Shown here: positions 7,119 through 14,584 of the stretch, in pieces
How the letters are laid out: every line of letters begins with the position of its first letter
Numbering within the stretch: the first letter of the stretch is position 1
Origin: JBAXLO01 sp037134755
GTDB taxonomy: Bacteria; Bacteroidota; Bacteroidia; Bacteroidales; JACABE01
Direction of reading: 5' to 3'
Assembly (NCBI GenBank): GCA_037134755.1
Contig: JBAXLO010000093.1
Location: forward strand, 1 to 16,125
DNA length: 16,125 nucleotides
Made by a program: the position numbers and the translations under genes
The notes under the pieces: model-generated
Told to the model about the DNA's origin: nothing
Seen by the model: the letters and a program-made list of their open reading frames with translations, nothing else
The model's database searches: none

Positions 7119-8018
7119 TTAATTTGCAGTAAGTATTGTTTGGTACTTCCCTGCATTAGCCGGATCTATTTCCACCAGACAATTTACAACACGAGTTTTA
7201 TCCTGAGGGGAAGCCTTTTTAAATATATTAATCAACTCATCCGACTTAGCAACCATAAACAACTCAATGATATATAAACCGGGTTTCTCTCTATAAGCTT
7301 TACGCAATGATTCTGTAGCATCAGCAATTGAAGACCGCCCATTTTCGAGATTATCATACATAACATCTAAGCCTACTCTGTGATATTGGTATAAAGCTTG
7401 TCGAACCGAACCATAAGCACTGTTTAATAGGTTCTCTACAATCCAATATCTGTTCTTCTGGCTCTCGTATGACTTCCAACCTGCTTCAGGAGTAGATTGA
7501 GCAGAAGTAACAATAGCCTGAGCCTTTTCAAAATATGGGGAACCTCCATTTGGAGAGAAGGAATCAAAGTCAATACCCAAAAAGATATTAAGATAATAAA
7601 CCACAACAGATGTTAGATTAGTCGAAAATGAATTCTCAATATAATCTAAAGTCTGTGATTGAACATATTTAAATTGAAAATCCTTATCAATAAAGTTTAA
7701 CATTGTAGTAGGATAAGAAGTTCTATATACCGGTCTCCTCAACTGAAGTTGAATAGTTCCTTTAAATTCATCAGAAGAAATCCTTTCACTTATAGTAATA
7801 AGCATACTACATTCAATCCTTTCCTCCTGATTAAACTTGTAGTTAGTCCATGATCTGTTATTAATAAATTCATAAAGATTCTTCCTGAGATCATCAAATA
7901 ATGTTTTATCAGTACCTTGCACACTAGGAGCAGAAACCTGTACACTACAATTAAACTCCTGAGAGAAACCAATTAGTGGAACTATAAATAATACAATATA
8001 AACTATAATCTTTCGCAT
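7119..8018 (-). CDS. porD: DUF4835 family protein, T9SS accessory protein PorD
   Basis: A 299-residue predicted periplasmic protein. The N-terminal signal peptide is MRKIIVYIVLFIVPLIGFSQ, followed by EFNCSVQVSAPSVQGTDK, the characteristic start of DUF4835 proteins. A motif region LRRPVYRTSYPTTMLN (~88-103) is also typical. The family is annotated as PorD, required for type IX secretion in Porphyromonas gingivalis; its molecular role is poorly defined. The gene starts 9 nt after coaBC ends, so it is almost certainly co-transcribed with it. Its presence fits the T9SS cargo peptidase at 607-3216. The family call is by motif and synteny. Confidence 0.85.
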   Translation of the reverse strand: MRKIIVYIVLFIVPLIGFSQEFNCSVQVSAPSVQGTDKTLFDDLRKNLYEFINNRSWTNYKFNQEERIECSMLITISERISSDEFKGTIQLQLRRPVYRTSYPTTMLNFIDKDFQFKYVQSQTLDYIENSFSTNLTSVVVYYLNIFLGIDFDSFSPNGGSPYFEKAQAIVTSAQSTPEAGWKSYESQKNRYWIVENLLNSAYGSVRQALYQYHRVGLDVMYDNLENGRSSIADATESLRKAYREKPGLYIIELFMVAKSDELINIFKKASPQDKTRVVNCLVEIDPANAGKYQTILTAN

Positions 8019-8027
8019 AATAATCTG

Positions 8028-9227
8028 TTATAAATAATGCTCTTTAATAAAATTAATAATATCATTAGCAACTTCTTTCTTTGTCTTCAAATCAAAATTT
8101 GTCACCTTTTCATTCTTATCAATAATAGAAATCTTATTAGTTGAGTACTTGAAACCGGCATTCTGATCATTTAAAGAATTAAGAACGATAAAATCAAGGT
8201 TTTTAGTATTAAGCTTCTTAATTGCATTCTTAACCTCATTATTAGTTTCAAGAGCAAAACCAATTAATACTTGTCCTTTTTTCTTTCTATTACCTAATTC
8301 TAAAAGGATGTCCTTCGTAGGAATAAGCTTTAAAGTCATTGAATTCTCCGACTTCTTTAGTTTACTTGCCGAGGGGGTTTGTATAGTATAATCTGCAACA
8401 GCAGCTGACATTATTGTAATATCAGCATCTGCATATAGCTCCATACATTTCTCGTACATTTCATTAGCTGTAACAACATCAAACCTTTTTATCAAAGGAT
8501 TATTAACAACTAAATTAACAGGGCCGGCAATAAGCTTAACTTCTGCACCATATTCAGCAAAAGTTTCAGCAATAGCAAATCCCATTATACCTGAAGAACT
8601 ATTACCAATAAACCTTACAGCATCTATTGCCTCATTTGTAGGACCTGCTGTTACAAGTATCTTCTTCCCTTTAAAGATGTTCTTAGCCAGCATATCATCT
8701 TCAATAAAACTGATAATATTTTCAGGCTCTTCCATCTTTCCCTCACCCTGATAGCCACATGCAAGATCCCCAACCACAGGGTTTATAAATCTAATATTAT
8801 TATTCTTTAAATAAGATATATTATCAACAACAGCAAAGTTGTGATACATCTTTGAATTCATTGCAGGAGCAATATAAATAGGCTTATTAAATGCTAGTAA
8901 AGAGGTTGATAAGGCATCATCAGCAATCCCGTTAGCTAACTTTGCAATGATATTGGCAGTAGCAGGAGCTACTATAAAAATATCAGCCCAATCAGTAAGT
9001 GATATATGTTCAGTTGAATAATCATTAGTATCACCAAAGAGATTATCGTATATTTTATTCTTAGAGATGGTTTCTAGAGTGACTTTTGTAACAAACTGTA
9101 GGGCATTTTTAGTTACAACAACCTTAACTTCTGCACCCTGTTTAATTAATAATCTTATAAAATAAATAGATTTATAGGCTGCTATACCGCCACTAATACC
9201 CAATAAGATTTTTTTTCCTTTAAACAT
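8028..9227 (-). CDS. coaBC: Bifunctional phosphopantothenoylcysteine decarboxylase/phosphopantothenate-cysteine ligase
   Basis: Two consecutive steps of coenzyme A synthesis in the cytoplasm: CoaB joins 4'-phosphopantothenate to cysteine, and CoaC decarboxylates the product with FMN. The 399-residue protein has the flavoprotein start GISGGIAAYK (10-19), the catalytic His74 in STEHISL, the substrate motif PAMNSKMY (121-128), and Cys157 in GDLACGYQGEGKM. The CoaB half starts at ~188 with ILVTAGPTNEAIDAVRFI, then NSSSGIMG, MSAAVADY (273-280) and Lys289 in the SKLKK segment. It lies between rpoZ and porD. A terminator-like hairpin separates it from rpoZ, so it may be partly uncoupled from the upstream genes. 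Confidence 0.97.
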   Translation of the reverse strand: MFKGKKILLGISGGIAAYKSIYFIRLLIKQGAEVKVVVTKNALQFVTKVTLETISKNKIYDNLFGDTNDYSTEHISLTDWADIFIVAPATANIIAKLANGIADDALSTSLLAFNKPIYIAPAMNSKMYHNFAVVDNISYLKNNNIRFINPVVGDLACGYQGEGKMEEPENIISFIEDDMLAKNIFKGKKILVTAGPTNEAIDAVRFIGNSSSGIMGFAIAETFAEYGAEVKLIAGPVNLVVNNPLIKRFDVVTANEMYEKCMELYADADITIMSAAVADYTIQTPSASKLKKSENSMTLKLIPTKDILLELGNRKKKGQVLIGFALETNNEVKNAIKKLNTKNLDFIVLNSLNDQNAGFKYSTNKISIIDKNEKVTNFDLKTKKEVANDIINFIKEHYL

Positions 9228-9242
9228 TGTTACATGTTAACA

Positions 9243-9280
9243 TAAAAAAGGTATAAACCCTTTTAATGGCTTATACCTTA
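9243..9280 (-). terminator. Hairpin plus T-run between rpoZ and coaBC
   Basis: On the minus strand AAGGTATAA pairs with TTATACCTT (plus-strand arms 9271-9279 and 9248-9256) over 9 bp, and the stem runs directly into TTTTTT. This is the form of an intrinsic terminator placed just after rpoZ and 20 nt before coaBC. It could end the bamD-rpoZ transcript or attenuate read-through into coaBC. Confidence 0.6.
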
Positions 9281-9294
9281 TATATAAAGATGAA

Positions 9295-9633
9295 TTAGAA
9301 TTGATTCTTTGAAGCTTCTTTTATAGGATTTCTGTAATATACTTTATCATGTAAGAACTCACTTACAGCTATTAAAGTAGGTTTAGGTAATGCTTCGTAA
9401 TGTTTAGTTATTTCAATTTGTTCTCTATTCTCAAACACTTCTTCCAGATTATCATTCCCTGTTGCAAACTCTTCTATCTTACCATTAAGTTCTTCTTTCA
9501 ATTCCAAAGAAATCTGATTCGAACGTTTGGTAAGTATTGCTAAGGTTTCATAAATATTATTAGTCTGCTTTATGAAATCTACAACATTTCTTGTGACTGC
9601 AGTATTCTCAACTTTCATTTTCTTGTAATCCAT
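9295..9633 (-). CDS. rpoZ: DNA-directed RNA polymerase omega subunit (RpoZ/Rpb6-like)
   Basis: Small polymerase subunit that helps assemble and stabilise the beta' subunit. It has 112 residues. The N-terminal half, TAVTRNVVDFIKQTNNIYET followed by LAILTKRSNQIS, is the Bacteroidota omega core, with a Glu-rich linker in the middle and a basic tail NPIKEASKNQF. No signal or membrane segment is seen. It sits between bamD (10-nt gap) and coaBC, the conserved Bacteroidota order, which supports the call as much as the sequence does. An alternative ATG lies five codons in (9618). Confidence 0.85.
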   Translation of the reverse strand: MDYKKMKVENTAVTRNVVDFIKQTNNIYETLAILTKRSNQISLELKEELNGKIEEFATGNDNLEEVFENREQIEITKHYEALPKPTLIAVSEFLHDKVYYRNPIKEASKNQF

Positions 9634-9643
9634 ATTATAAATG

Positions 9644-10441
9644 TTATTTATTTACTAATTCTGTTTGTGACTCTTTTAATATTGAATCCGCTTCACCTTT
9701 GTACATTGTCAAAGGATAATTATTAATTAAATCATTATATGCTTTTAAAACATTCTGAAACCGTTCTTTCTTTTTCGATTCAATACTGTTTTTAGCATAA
9801 TAATAATCCGACTTTAATATTAAATATAAGATTTCTTCTTTATAGAGTGTTTCCGGATAATCTTTCAATACATTTTGAAATGCAATCTGTGCCGAACTAT
9901 ATGCTCCCATCTTATAATACATCTTAGCTATTTCATAAGCTTTTAGATTCAGCTTCTTTCTCAAATCATCTATTAACTTATTAGCCAGTTCTACCCTTGC
10001 ACTCTGAGGATAGAAATTAATAAACAACTGCAATTCCTTTATAGCATCATAAGTACTAGATTGATCGAGGCTATGAGGTGGGGAATCCAAATACTTTGAA
10101 TAAGCACTCATATATAAACATTCTTCAGCATACTTACTATTAGGAAATATCTTTGCAAAGTTCTTAAAATGATAGCTTGCCATTATCCAATCACTTTGTC
10201 CATAATAGCAATACGCATAATAATAATGAATTTTCTCTGCTTGTTCCTTACCCCTGTACACTGGTATAACATCATCAAACAATTGCAAAGCATGATAGTA
10301 ATCATGACTATCATAATACTTTATAGCTGCCTCATACTTCTTATTACTATCAGCGCTCTTAAGTAATTTAGAGTATTTTCCACATGAACTAAGCCCTATC
10401 AGTACAATAACTAAAAGTAGGAAGATTGCTTTCTTAATCAT
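9644..10441 (-). CDS. bamD: Outer membrane protein assembly factor BamD
   Basis: Lipoprotein of the BAM complex, which inserts beta-barrel proteins into the outer membrane. It has 265 residues. The lipoprotein signal is MIKKAIFLLLVIVLIGLSSC with lipidated Cys20, followed by GKYSKLLKS. TPR-like helical repeats then run through the protein, including YEAAIKYYDSHDYYHALQLF, HYYYAYCYYGQSDWIMASYHF, FAKIFPNSKYAEECLYMSAY and MGAYSSAQIAFQNVLKDYPE. The length is near the family norm. It is the first gene of the block leading to rpoZ, with a 10-nt gap. A TAATTTTG box lies 5 bases before the ATG. The radical SAM gene ends 70 nt upstream, so read-through from that operon is possible. Confidence 0.93.
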   Translation of the reverse strand: MIKKAIFLLLVIVLIGLSSCGKYSKLLKSADSNKKYEAAIKYYDSHDYYHALQLFDDVIPVYRGKEQAEKIHYYYAYCYYGQSDWIMASYHFKNFAKIFPNSKYAEECLYMSAYSKYLDSPPHSLDQSSTYDAIKELQLFINFYPQSARVELANKLIDDLRKKLNLKAYEIAKMYYKMGAYSSAQIAFQNVLKDYPETLYKEEILYLILKSDYYYAKNSIESKKKERFQNVLKAYNDLINNYPLTMYKGEADSILKESQTELVNK

Positions 10442-10445
10442 TTTG

Positions 10446-10453
10446 CAAAATTA
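10446..10453 (-). promoter_or_regulatory. Predicted -7 box for bamD
   Basis: The minus strand reads TAATTTTG, a match to TAnnTTTG, ending 5 nt before the bamD ATG. Transcription would begin at or next to the start codon, giving a nearly leaderless mRNA. No -33 box is obvious. In AT-rich DNA a chance match remains possible. Confidence 0.35.
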
Positions 10454-10511
10454 GTAATTTTTAATGAATAATGTAACGATTTACTAAAAGTTTTATTTTA
10501 TTAACATTAAA

Positions 10512-11522
10512 TTAAATATTACAAATTGGATCAACAGTTGATAAAGACATGTTCATTTGTTCAGAAGCTGCTCTACATCCGCCCAAACATTGATTCCATA
10601 ATTTACAATCAATACAATAATCAGGTATTTCATTTTCCCATTTTTCTGAATAAGTTGAAAATAATATTTCAGGTAAATCTTGTTTATAGATATTACCGGC
10701 AACAATAGGCGAATGATTGCACAATCTCATATCACCTTTAATATCCAGTGTTATTGGTCTGTTCAATACATTTGTGGAACAATTGCCAAAAGCTATATTA
10801 TCATAATCTTTAGGATTTAACACACATCTTGGTGTACAAACATTAGATGAAATAGTTAAATTTAATTCTTTTGAAACGCTGTTTGCAATCCCAAAAGCAT
10901 TCTGAATCTCTTTAATTGTAGGAGAAACATCAAGTGGTGCTTTAACTCCATGTCCTCCTATATTGTAGCGGTTAAGCATTATACGCTTTAAACCCAGAGA
11001 TGAAATAAATTTCAAAGTATCTTCAATAACTTCGGCATTAAATTTTGTTAATACAATTACAGGAACTACATAACCTCCATTTTCAATAATATATTTAATT
11101 GAATGTTGAGACTTTTCCCACGAACCATTTTGCTGTGTCATTGCATCATGTATTATATAATTGTTTGAATGGATAGGTATTTCAAATAACCCAACACCCA
11201 TATCAATTAGATGTTTATAATCTTCGTCTTTAGCATAAGTTCCATTAGATATAATGGTAATACTTTTACCTTTCATTCTACAAAACAATACAATTTCCAG
11301 AAATCGTTCAGCCATAAAGGGCTCTCCACCAGTAAAGGCTATTTGTTTAATATCAGCTAACTTAAATAACTTTTTTAGTGTCTTAATAGTTTGATTGTAT
11401 GTATTTAAATTAGAATGAACATATTCTGTATCCGGCATTTTCCAGATATTATAACAATATTTGCAATTTAAATTACATACACTGGTTACTTCTATAGCTA
11501 TATGATTTAATGCTAGTTTCAT
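10512..11522 (-). CDS. Radical SAM/SPASM protein, putative peptide or protein maturase
   Basis: A 336-residue iron-sulfur enzyme, probably cytoplasmic. The radical SAM core has the cluster motif CNLNCKYC (Cys16, Cys20, Cys23), GGEP at 65-68 and SNG at 92-94. The C-terminal SPASM domain is complete: Cys248, Gly263 and Cys268 (GX4C), then Cys303, Cys306, Cys312 and Cys316 (CX2CX5CX3C), and Cys334. This pattern binds two auxiliary 4Fe-4S clusters and is found in enzymes that modify peptides or proteins. The gene starts 6 nt after the last of four tandem TonB-C-domain genes on the same strand, which makes those lipoproteins the natural candidate substrates. It recalls the Bacteroidota rSAM/lipoprotein system (TIGR04133/TIGR04134, from memory). 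The actual reaction is unknown; an anaerobic sulfatase-maturase-like role is less likely because no sulfatase is nearby. Confidence 0.92.
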   Translation of the reverse strand: MKLALNHIAIEVTSVCNLNCKYCYNIWKMPDTEYVHSNLNTYNQTIKTLKKLFKLADIKQIAFTGGEPFMAERFLEIVLFCRMKGKSITIISNGTYAKDEDYKHLIDMGVGLFEIPIHSNNYIIHDAMTQQNGSWEKSQHSIKYIIENGGYVVPVIVLTKFNAEVIEDTLKFISSLGLKRIMLNRYNIGGHGVKAPLDVSPTIKEIQNAFGIANSVSKELNLTISSNVCTPRCVLNPKDYDNIAFGNCSTNVLNRPITLDIKGDMRLCNHSPIVAGNIYKQDLPEILFSTYSEKWENEIPDYCIDCKLWNQCLGGCRAASEQMNMSLSTVDPICNI

Positions 11523-11528
11523 TTCTGT

Positions 11529-12368
11529 TTATTTATCTAAAGTAAATTTAATAGGTAAGTTATATTGAATTGGGACTAGAGTTCCTAGTTGACTACCTGG
11601 TTTCCAATTAGGCATTGCTTTAACTATACGTATAGCCTCTTCATCACAACCAGAACCTATACCACGTAATATCGTTACTTTATTTATTTCTCCAGTTGTG
11701 GTTACAATAAAAGAAACATAAACAACACCTTCAACACCTTTTATTCGAGCAGAATCCGGATAATGGAGTTCTCTTTTAATAAAATCAATCATTGCTTTTG
11801 TGCCATTTGGAAACTCTGGCATAGTTTCAACAACTGTATAACAAGTTATATTTGTACTATCTACTTGCTTGTTTAATGAAACATCCTTATCACTATTTTC
11901 AATTTTATTATTTGTATTATCACCAAAACTAATATCATTAGAAGGATCAACTTCTGGAATATAATTTTCGTCGATACCATAACACATAGTAATAGATTCA
12001 ATATTCTTAACTAATTCTTTTTCGATTGTATCTTTATTTTCTTCTACAATTGGTACTGTAAAATAACATAAAGTGTTTTTTATGCTTATTTTAGTTGAGT
12101 TTAAATTGCTTGAAAAATAAGAATCTATTGACTTTGTGCTCAATAAACCCATACTTATATTATTAATCTTAACAGTATCCTTTTTCCCATCCTTTTCTTT
12201 GCTTTCTATAGTCTTTTGTTTACAACTCAGCTGACTACTTACTCCAATTAATATAGCACCATACAGTAATTTTTTGCTTACTATGCTTTTCTTACCTTTT
12301 GTTATATAAGAAAGCATTGCATAATAACTGTATATGAAATGTATATATATTTCTTTAACTGACTTCAT
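11529..12368 (-). CDS. TonB-C-domain lipoprotein with three Cys-Tyr motifs (fourth paralogue)
   Basis: 279 residues. The N-terminus has a long basic pre-region (~1-30) and a hydrophobic stretch LLYGAILIGVSSQLSC ending at likely lipidated Cys49, followed by KQK. An in-frame Met18 (AMLSYITKGKK) is an alternative start giving a more usual signal length. The middle (50-180) is polar and variable and holds Cys-Tyr at 101 (TLCYFTV), 129 (TMCYGID) and 176 (ITCYTVV). The TonB C-terminal domain (~182-279) starts at METMPEFPNG-like TMPEFP and carries VEGVVYVSFIV, RGIGSGCDEEA and MPNWKPG. Unlike a true TonB it lacks a permanent transmembrane anchor, so it is unlikely to be a normal energy transducer. 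It is the last paralogue, 6 nt before the radical SAM gene. Its first ~190 bp are near-identical to those of the preceding paralogue. Confidence 0.85.
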   Translation of the reverse strand: MKSVKEIYIHFIYSYYAMLSYITKGKKSIVSKKLLYGAILIGVSSQLSCKQKTIESKEKDGKKDTVKINNISMGLLSTKSIDSYFSSNLNSTKISIKNTLCYFTVPIVEENKDTIEKELVKNIESITMCYGIDENYIPEVDPSNDISFGDNTNNKIENSDKDVSLNKQVDSTNITCYTVVETMPEFPNGTKAMIDFIKRELHYPDSARIKGVEGVVYVSFIVTTTGEINKVTILRGIGSGCDEEAIRIVKAMPNWKPGSQLGTLVPIQYNLPIKFTLDK

Positions 12369-12386
12369 ACTAACTTGAATTGATTT

Positions 12387-13124
12387 TTAGTATAATTTAA
12401 ATTTAATTGGCAAATTATACTTAACGTCAACTTTCTTTCCTTCTTGCTCGCCGGGCTTCCATTTTGGCATAAGTTTAACTACACGAACTGCTTCTTCATC
12501 ACAGCCACTTCCAATCCCTCTTAAAACTTTAACATCACTTATTTCTCCACTTTTCATAACAACAAAACCTACATATACCGTACCTGTTACCGACATGTTT
12601 CTGGCATTGGGCGGATATTTAATTTCTCTAACTAAAAAAGCCTCTAAAGAATCATCTCCACCGGGAAATTCAGGCATTTGCTCAACTATAGTATAAGGTC
12701 CAATAGTATCACGCTCTGTTTTTATGCAAACATCATAGCATGTTACCATAGTTTGAATATCAGTAATAGATAGTTTGTTTTTTATTACAGAACTATTATC
12801 CTTTTTATCCTTTTTAGAAACGTTATTGCTACCTATATCTTTATCATTTGTAGTAACTTTGCCTGTTTCGTAACACATAACTCTATCACTGTCATGAATT
12901 TTATTAACATTTGTTTTGTTAATCTGAATAGAGTCCTTTTTCCCATCCTTATCTTTGCTTTCTATAGCCTTTTGTTTACAACTCAGCTGGCTACTTACAC
13001 CAATTAGTATTGCACCATATAATAATTTCTTGCTTACTATACTTTTCTTACCTTTAGTTATATAAGATAGCATAGCATAGTACCTATATATAATATGAAT
13101 TAGCATTTCTTTAATTGTTTTCAT
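12387..13124 (-). CDS. TonB-C-domain lipoprotein with two Cys-Tyr motifs (third paralogue)
   Basis: 245 residues. The N-terminus (MKTIKEMLIHIIYRYYAMLS, then SKKLLYGAILIGVSSQLSC) matches the fourth paralogue almost residue for residue up to Cys49 and the following KQK. Met18 is an alternative start here too. The variable middle has Cys-Tyr at 84 (VMCYETG) and 129 (VTCYDVC, with an extra Cys133) among Lys- and Asp-rich sequence. The TonB C-terminal domain (~145-245) includes VEQMPEFPGGDDS, VTGTVYVGFVV, RGIGSGCDEEAVRVV and MPKWKPG. It is separated by 18 nt from the genes on both sides. Predicted periplasm-facing lipoprotein and candidate substrate of the radical SAM enzyme. Confidence 0.85.
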   Translation of the reverse strand: MKTIKEMLIHIIYRYYAMLSYITKGKKSIVSKKLLYGAILIGVSSQLSCKQKAIESKDKDGKKDSIQINKTNVNKIHDSDRVMCYETGKVTTNDKDIGSNNVSKKDKKDNSSVIKNKLSITDIQTMVTCYDVCIKTERDTIGPYTIVEQMPEFPGGDDSLEAFLVREIKYPPNARNMSVTGTVYVGFVVMKSGEISDVKVLRGIGSGCDEEAVRVVKLMPKWKPGEQEGKKVDVKYNLPIKFKLY

Positions 13125-13142
13125 AGCATTTAGATTTAAACA

Positions 13143-13859
13143 TTAGTGAAGATTAAACTTTATTGGTATATTCATTTGAACAGGAACAGGAATTCCATTT
13201 TGTAATTCAGGTTTCCACCTAGGCATAGCTTTTACAACTCTAACAGCCTCTTCGTCACAGCCACTACCAATGCCTCTAAGTACTTTTACACTATTAATAT
13301 CACCCAATTTACTTACAACAAATGTAACATATACCGTTCCTTCGATTCCTTTTACCCTAGCTGAATCAGGATATTTGATTTCTCTTTTAAAATATTCAAC
13401 TAAAGCATCATAACCACCAGGAAAATCAGGCATAGGGTACACAGGATCAACTATCATACCTCTATCACTATCATTCTCTTCTATTTTTTGATTATCTAAT
13501 TCATTTAAAAATTTACTATCTTCCAAATTAACAGTATTATTACTTTTATTATTAATATGATCTTCATCATCATCTAAATAAATTACAGGAGGTACTATTT
13601 TAGGGACATTATCATCAACATCAGTATCAGGCATAACAACAGGAGGCAAGTAACATCCCATAGTACTTACGAACGGTTTCTCTTTATCAGAAGTTATTGT
13701 ATCTATTTTAGATTTAAATATATGTGTAGTATCTTTCTTAACAACTATCTCTCTACTCTCCCCACCCTTTTGCTTGCAACCATATTGAAAACTAATTAAT
13801 AAAAACAATGTTACGAATACTAATCCGGTGCAGATGAAGAACTCTTTAATTATTTTCAT
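13143..13859 (-). CDS. TonB-C-domain lipoprotein with one Cys-Tyr motif (second paralogue)
   Basis: 238 residues. It has a shorter signal than the later paralogues, with hydrophobic residues ~11-26 (TGLVFVTLFLLISFQYGC) and likely lipidated Cys28 followed by KQK. The lipobox is imperfect, with Gln at -3. The middle carries one Cys-Tyr motif, Cys69 in STMGCYLPPVVMPDTD, then a very acidic and Asn-rich stretch. The TonB C-terminal domain (~137-238) has YPMPDFPGG, IEGTVYVTFVV, RGIGSGCDEEAVRVVKAMP and WKP. It lies 18 nt from its neighbours on each side. A lipoprotein rather than a membrane-anchored TonB, so a structural or signalling role is as likely as energy transduction. Confidence 0.85.
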   Translation of the reverse strand: MKIIKEFFICTGLVFVTLFLLISFQYGCKQKGGESREIVVKKDTTHIFKSKIDTITSDKEKPFVSTMGCYLPPVVMPDTDVDDNVPKIVPPVIYLDDDEDHINNKSNNTVNLEDSKFLNELDNQKIEENDSDRGMIVDPVYPMPDFPGGYDALVEYFKREIKYPDSARVKGIEGTVYVTFVVSKLGDINSVKVLRGIGSGCDEEAVRVVKAMPRWKPELQNGIPVPVQMNIPIKFNLH

Positions 13860-13877
13860 AGCTTCTATATTAAAATA

Positions 13878-14510
13878 TTATTGTAAACTAAATTTTATTG
13901 GCAAATTAAATTGCACTGCAACTGCAACTCCATTTTGTTTGCCGGGTATCCAGCGTGGCATTGACTTAACTACACGAACTGCTTCCTCATCAAAACCACC
14001 ACCAATGCCTCTCAAAACTTTTACATTTGTAATATCTCCTGTTTTAGCAACAACAAAAGTAACATAAACTGTTCCCTGAATATCTTCATCTCTATTTATT
14101 AAAGGATATTTAAGTTCTTTTCTTAAGTATGCCCTCAAGGAATCGTCACCACCCGGGAACTGAGGCATTTGGTCTGCAACAGTATAAATATCTTCTGTAT
14201 ATGTAGGACAATTGTCTCCTGTTTTTATGTTACTATTAATCAATGTATCCGAACTTAGTACAGCAACTTCCAATTTATTAGCCTTCTTGTTTTTAGTAGT
14301 CTTCTTTACAACAGCTTTCTTGTGCTTTGGATTGTCTTGATTGCTATTAACGTTCTGACCTCTTGCGCCAAGCATCATAAACAATAGTATCAAAACACTA
14401 ATTGTAATTACACTCATCAAAACAAAATTCTTATCATAAGAAATTCTGTGATTGCTGTGATGATGGAGAGTTGAACTCCCGGTTTCATCTAAATAAATTT
14501 GTGTTTTCAT
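13878..14510 (-). CDS. TonB-like protein with a single membrane anchor (first paralogue)
   Basis: 210 residues, first gene of the operon. The layout is that of a classical TonB: a short N-terminal cytoplasmic segment with a His-rich HHHSNHR, one transmembrane helix (~29-48), a Lys-rich linker (KHKKAVVKKTTKNKK) and a TonB C-terminal domain (~105-210; VADQMPQFPGGDDS, IQGTVYVTFVV, LRGIGGGFDEEAVRVV, MPRWIPG). It has no lipobox and no Cys-Tyr motif; the only middle Cys is Cys101 in NCPTY. Where the other paralogues have GSGCDEE it has GGGFDEE. No exbB or exbD genes are visible nearby. It may energise transport or scaffold its lipoprotein partners. The 18-nt gap to the next gene implies one transcript. 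Confidence 0.88.
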   Translation of the reverse strand: MKTQIYLDETGSSTLHHHSNHRISYDKNFVLMSVITISVLILLFMMLGARGQNVNSNQDNPKHKKAVVKKTTKNKKANKLEVAVLSSDTLINSNIKTGDNCPTYTEDIYTVADQMPQFPGGDDSLRAYLRKELKYPLINRDEDIQGTVYVTFVVAKTGDITNVKVLRGIGGGFDEEAVRVVKSMPRWIPGKQNGVAVAVQFNLPIKFSLQ

Positions 14511-14584
14511 GGCTTCTTAATATTTTATTATATATCTATTCAACGTATTTTATTGATGTAAGTTATTGCTTGTGTCAATCTAAT

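Noticed and set aside
7790..7972. Minus-strand frame within the porD gene
   Set aside because: It lies wholly inside porD in another frame and has no recognisable features.
10512..11522. Anaerobic sulfatase-maturating enzyme
   Set aside because: It shares the SPASM architecture, but there is no sulfatase in the window and the neighbours are TonB-C-domain lipoproteins.
13828..14067. Plus-strand open frame opposite the TonB-like genes
   Set aside because: It is antisense to the start of the second and end of the first paralogue, both clearly coding. Similar antisense frames at 5051-5269, 5713-6069, 10169-10366, 10526-10708 and 14471-14671 were dropped for the same reason.
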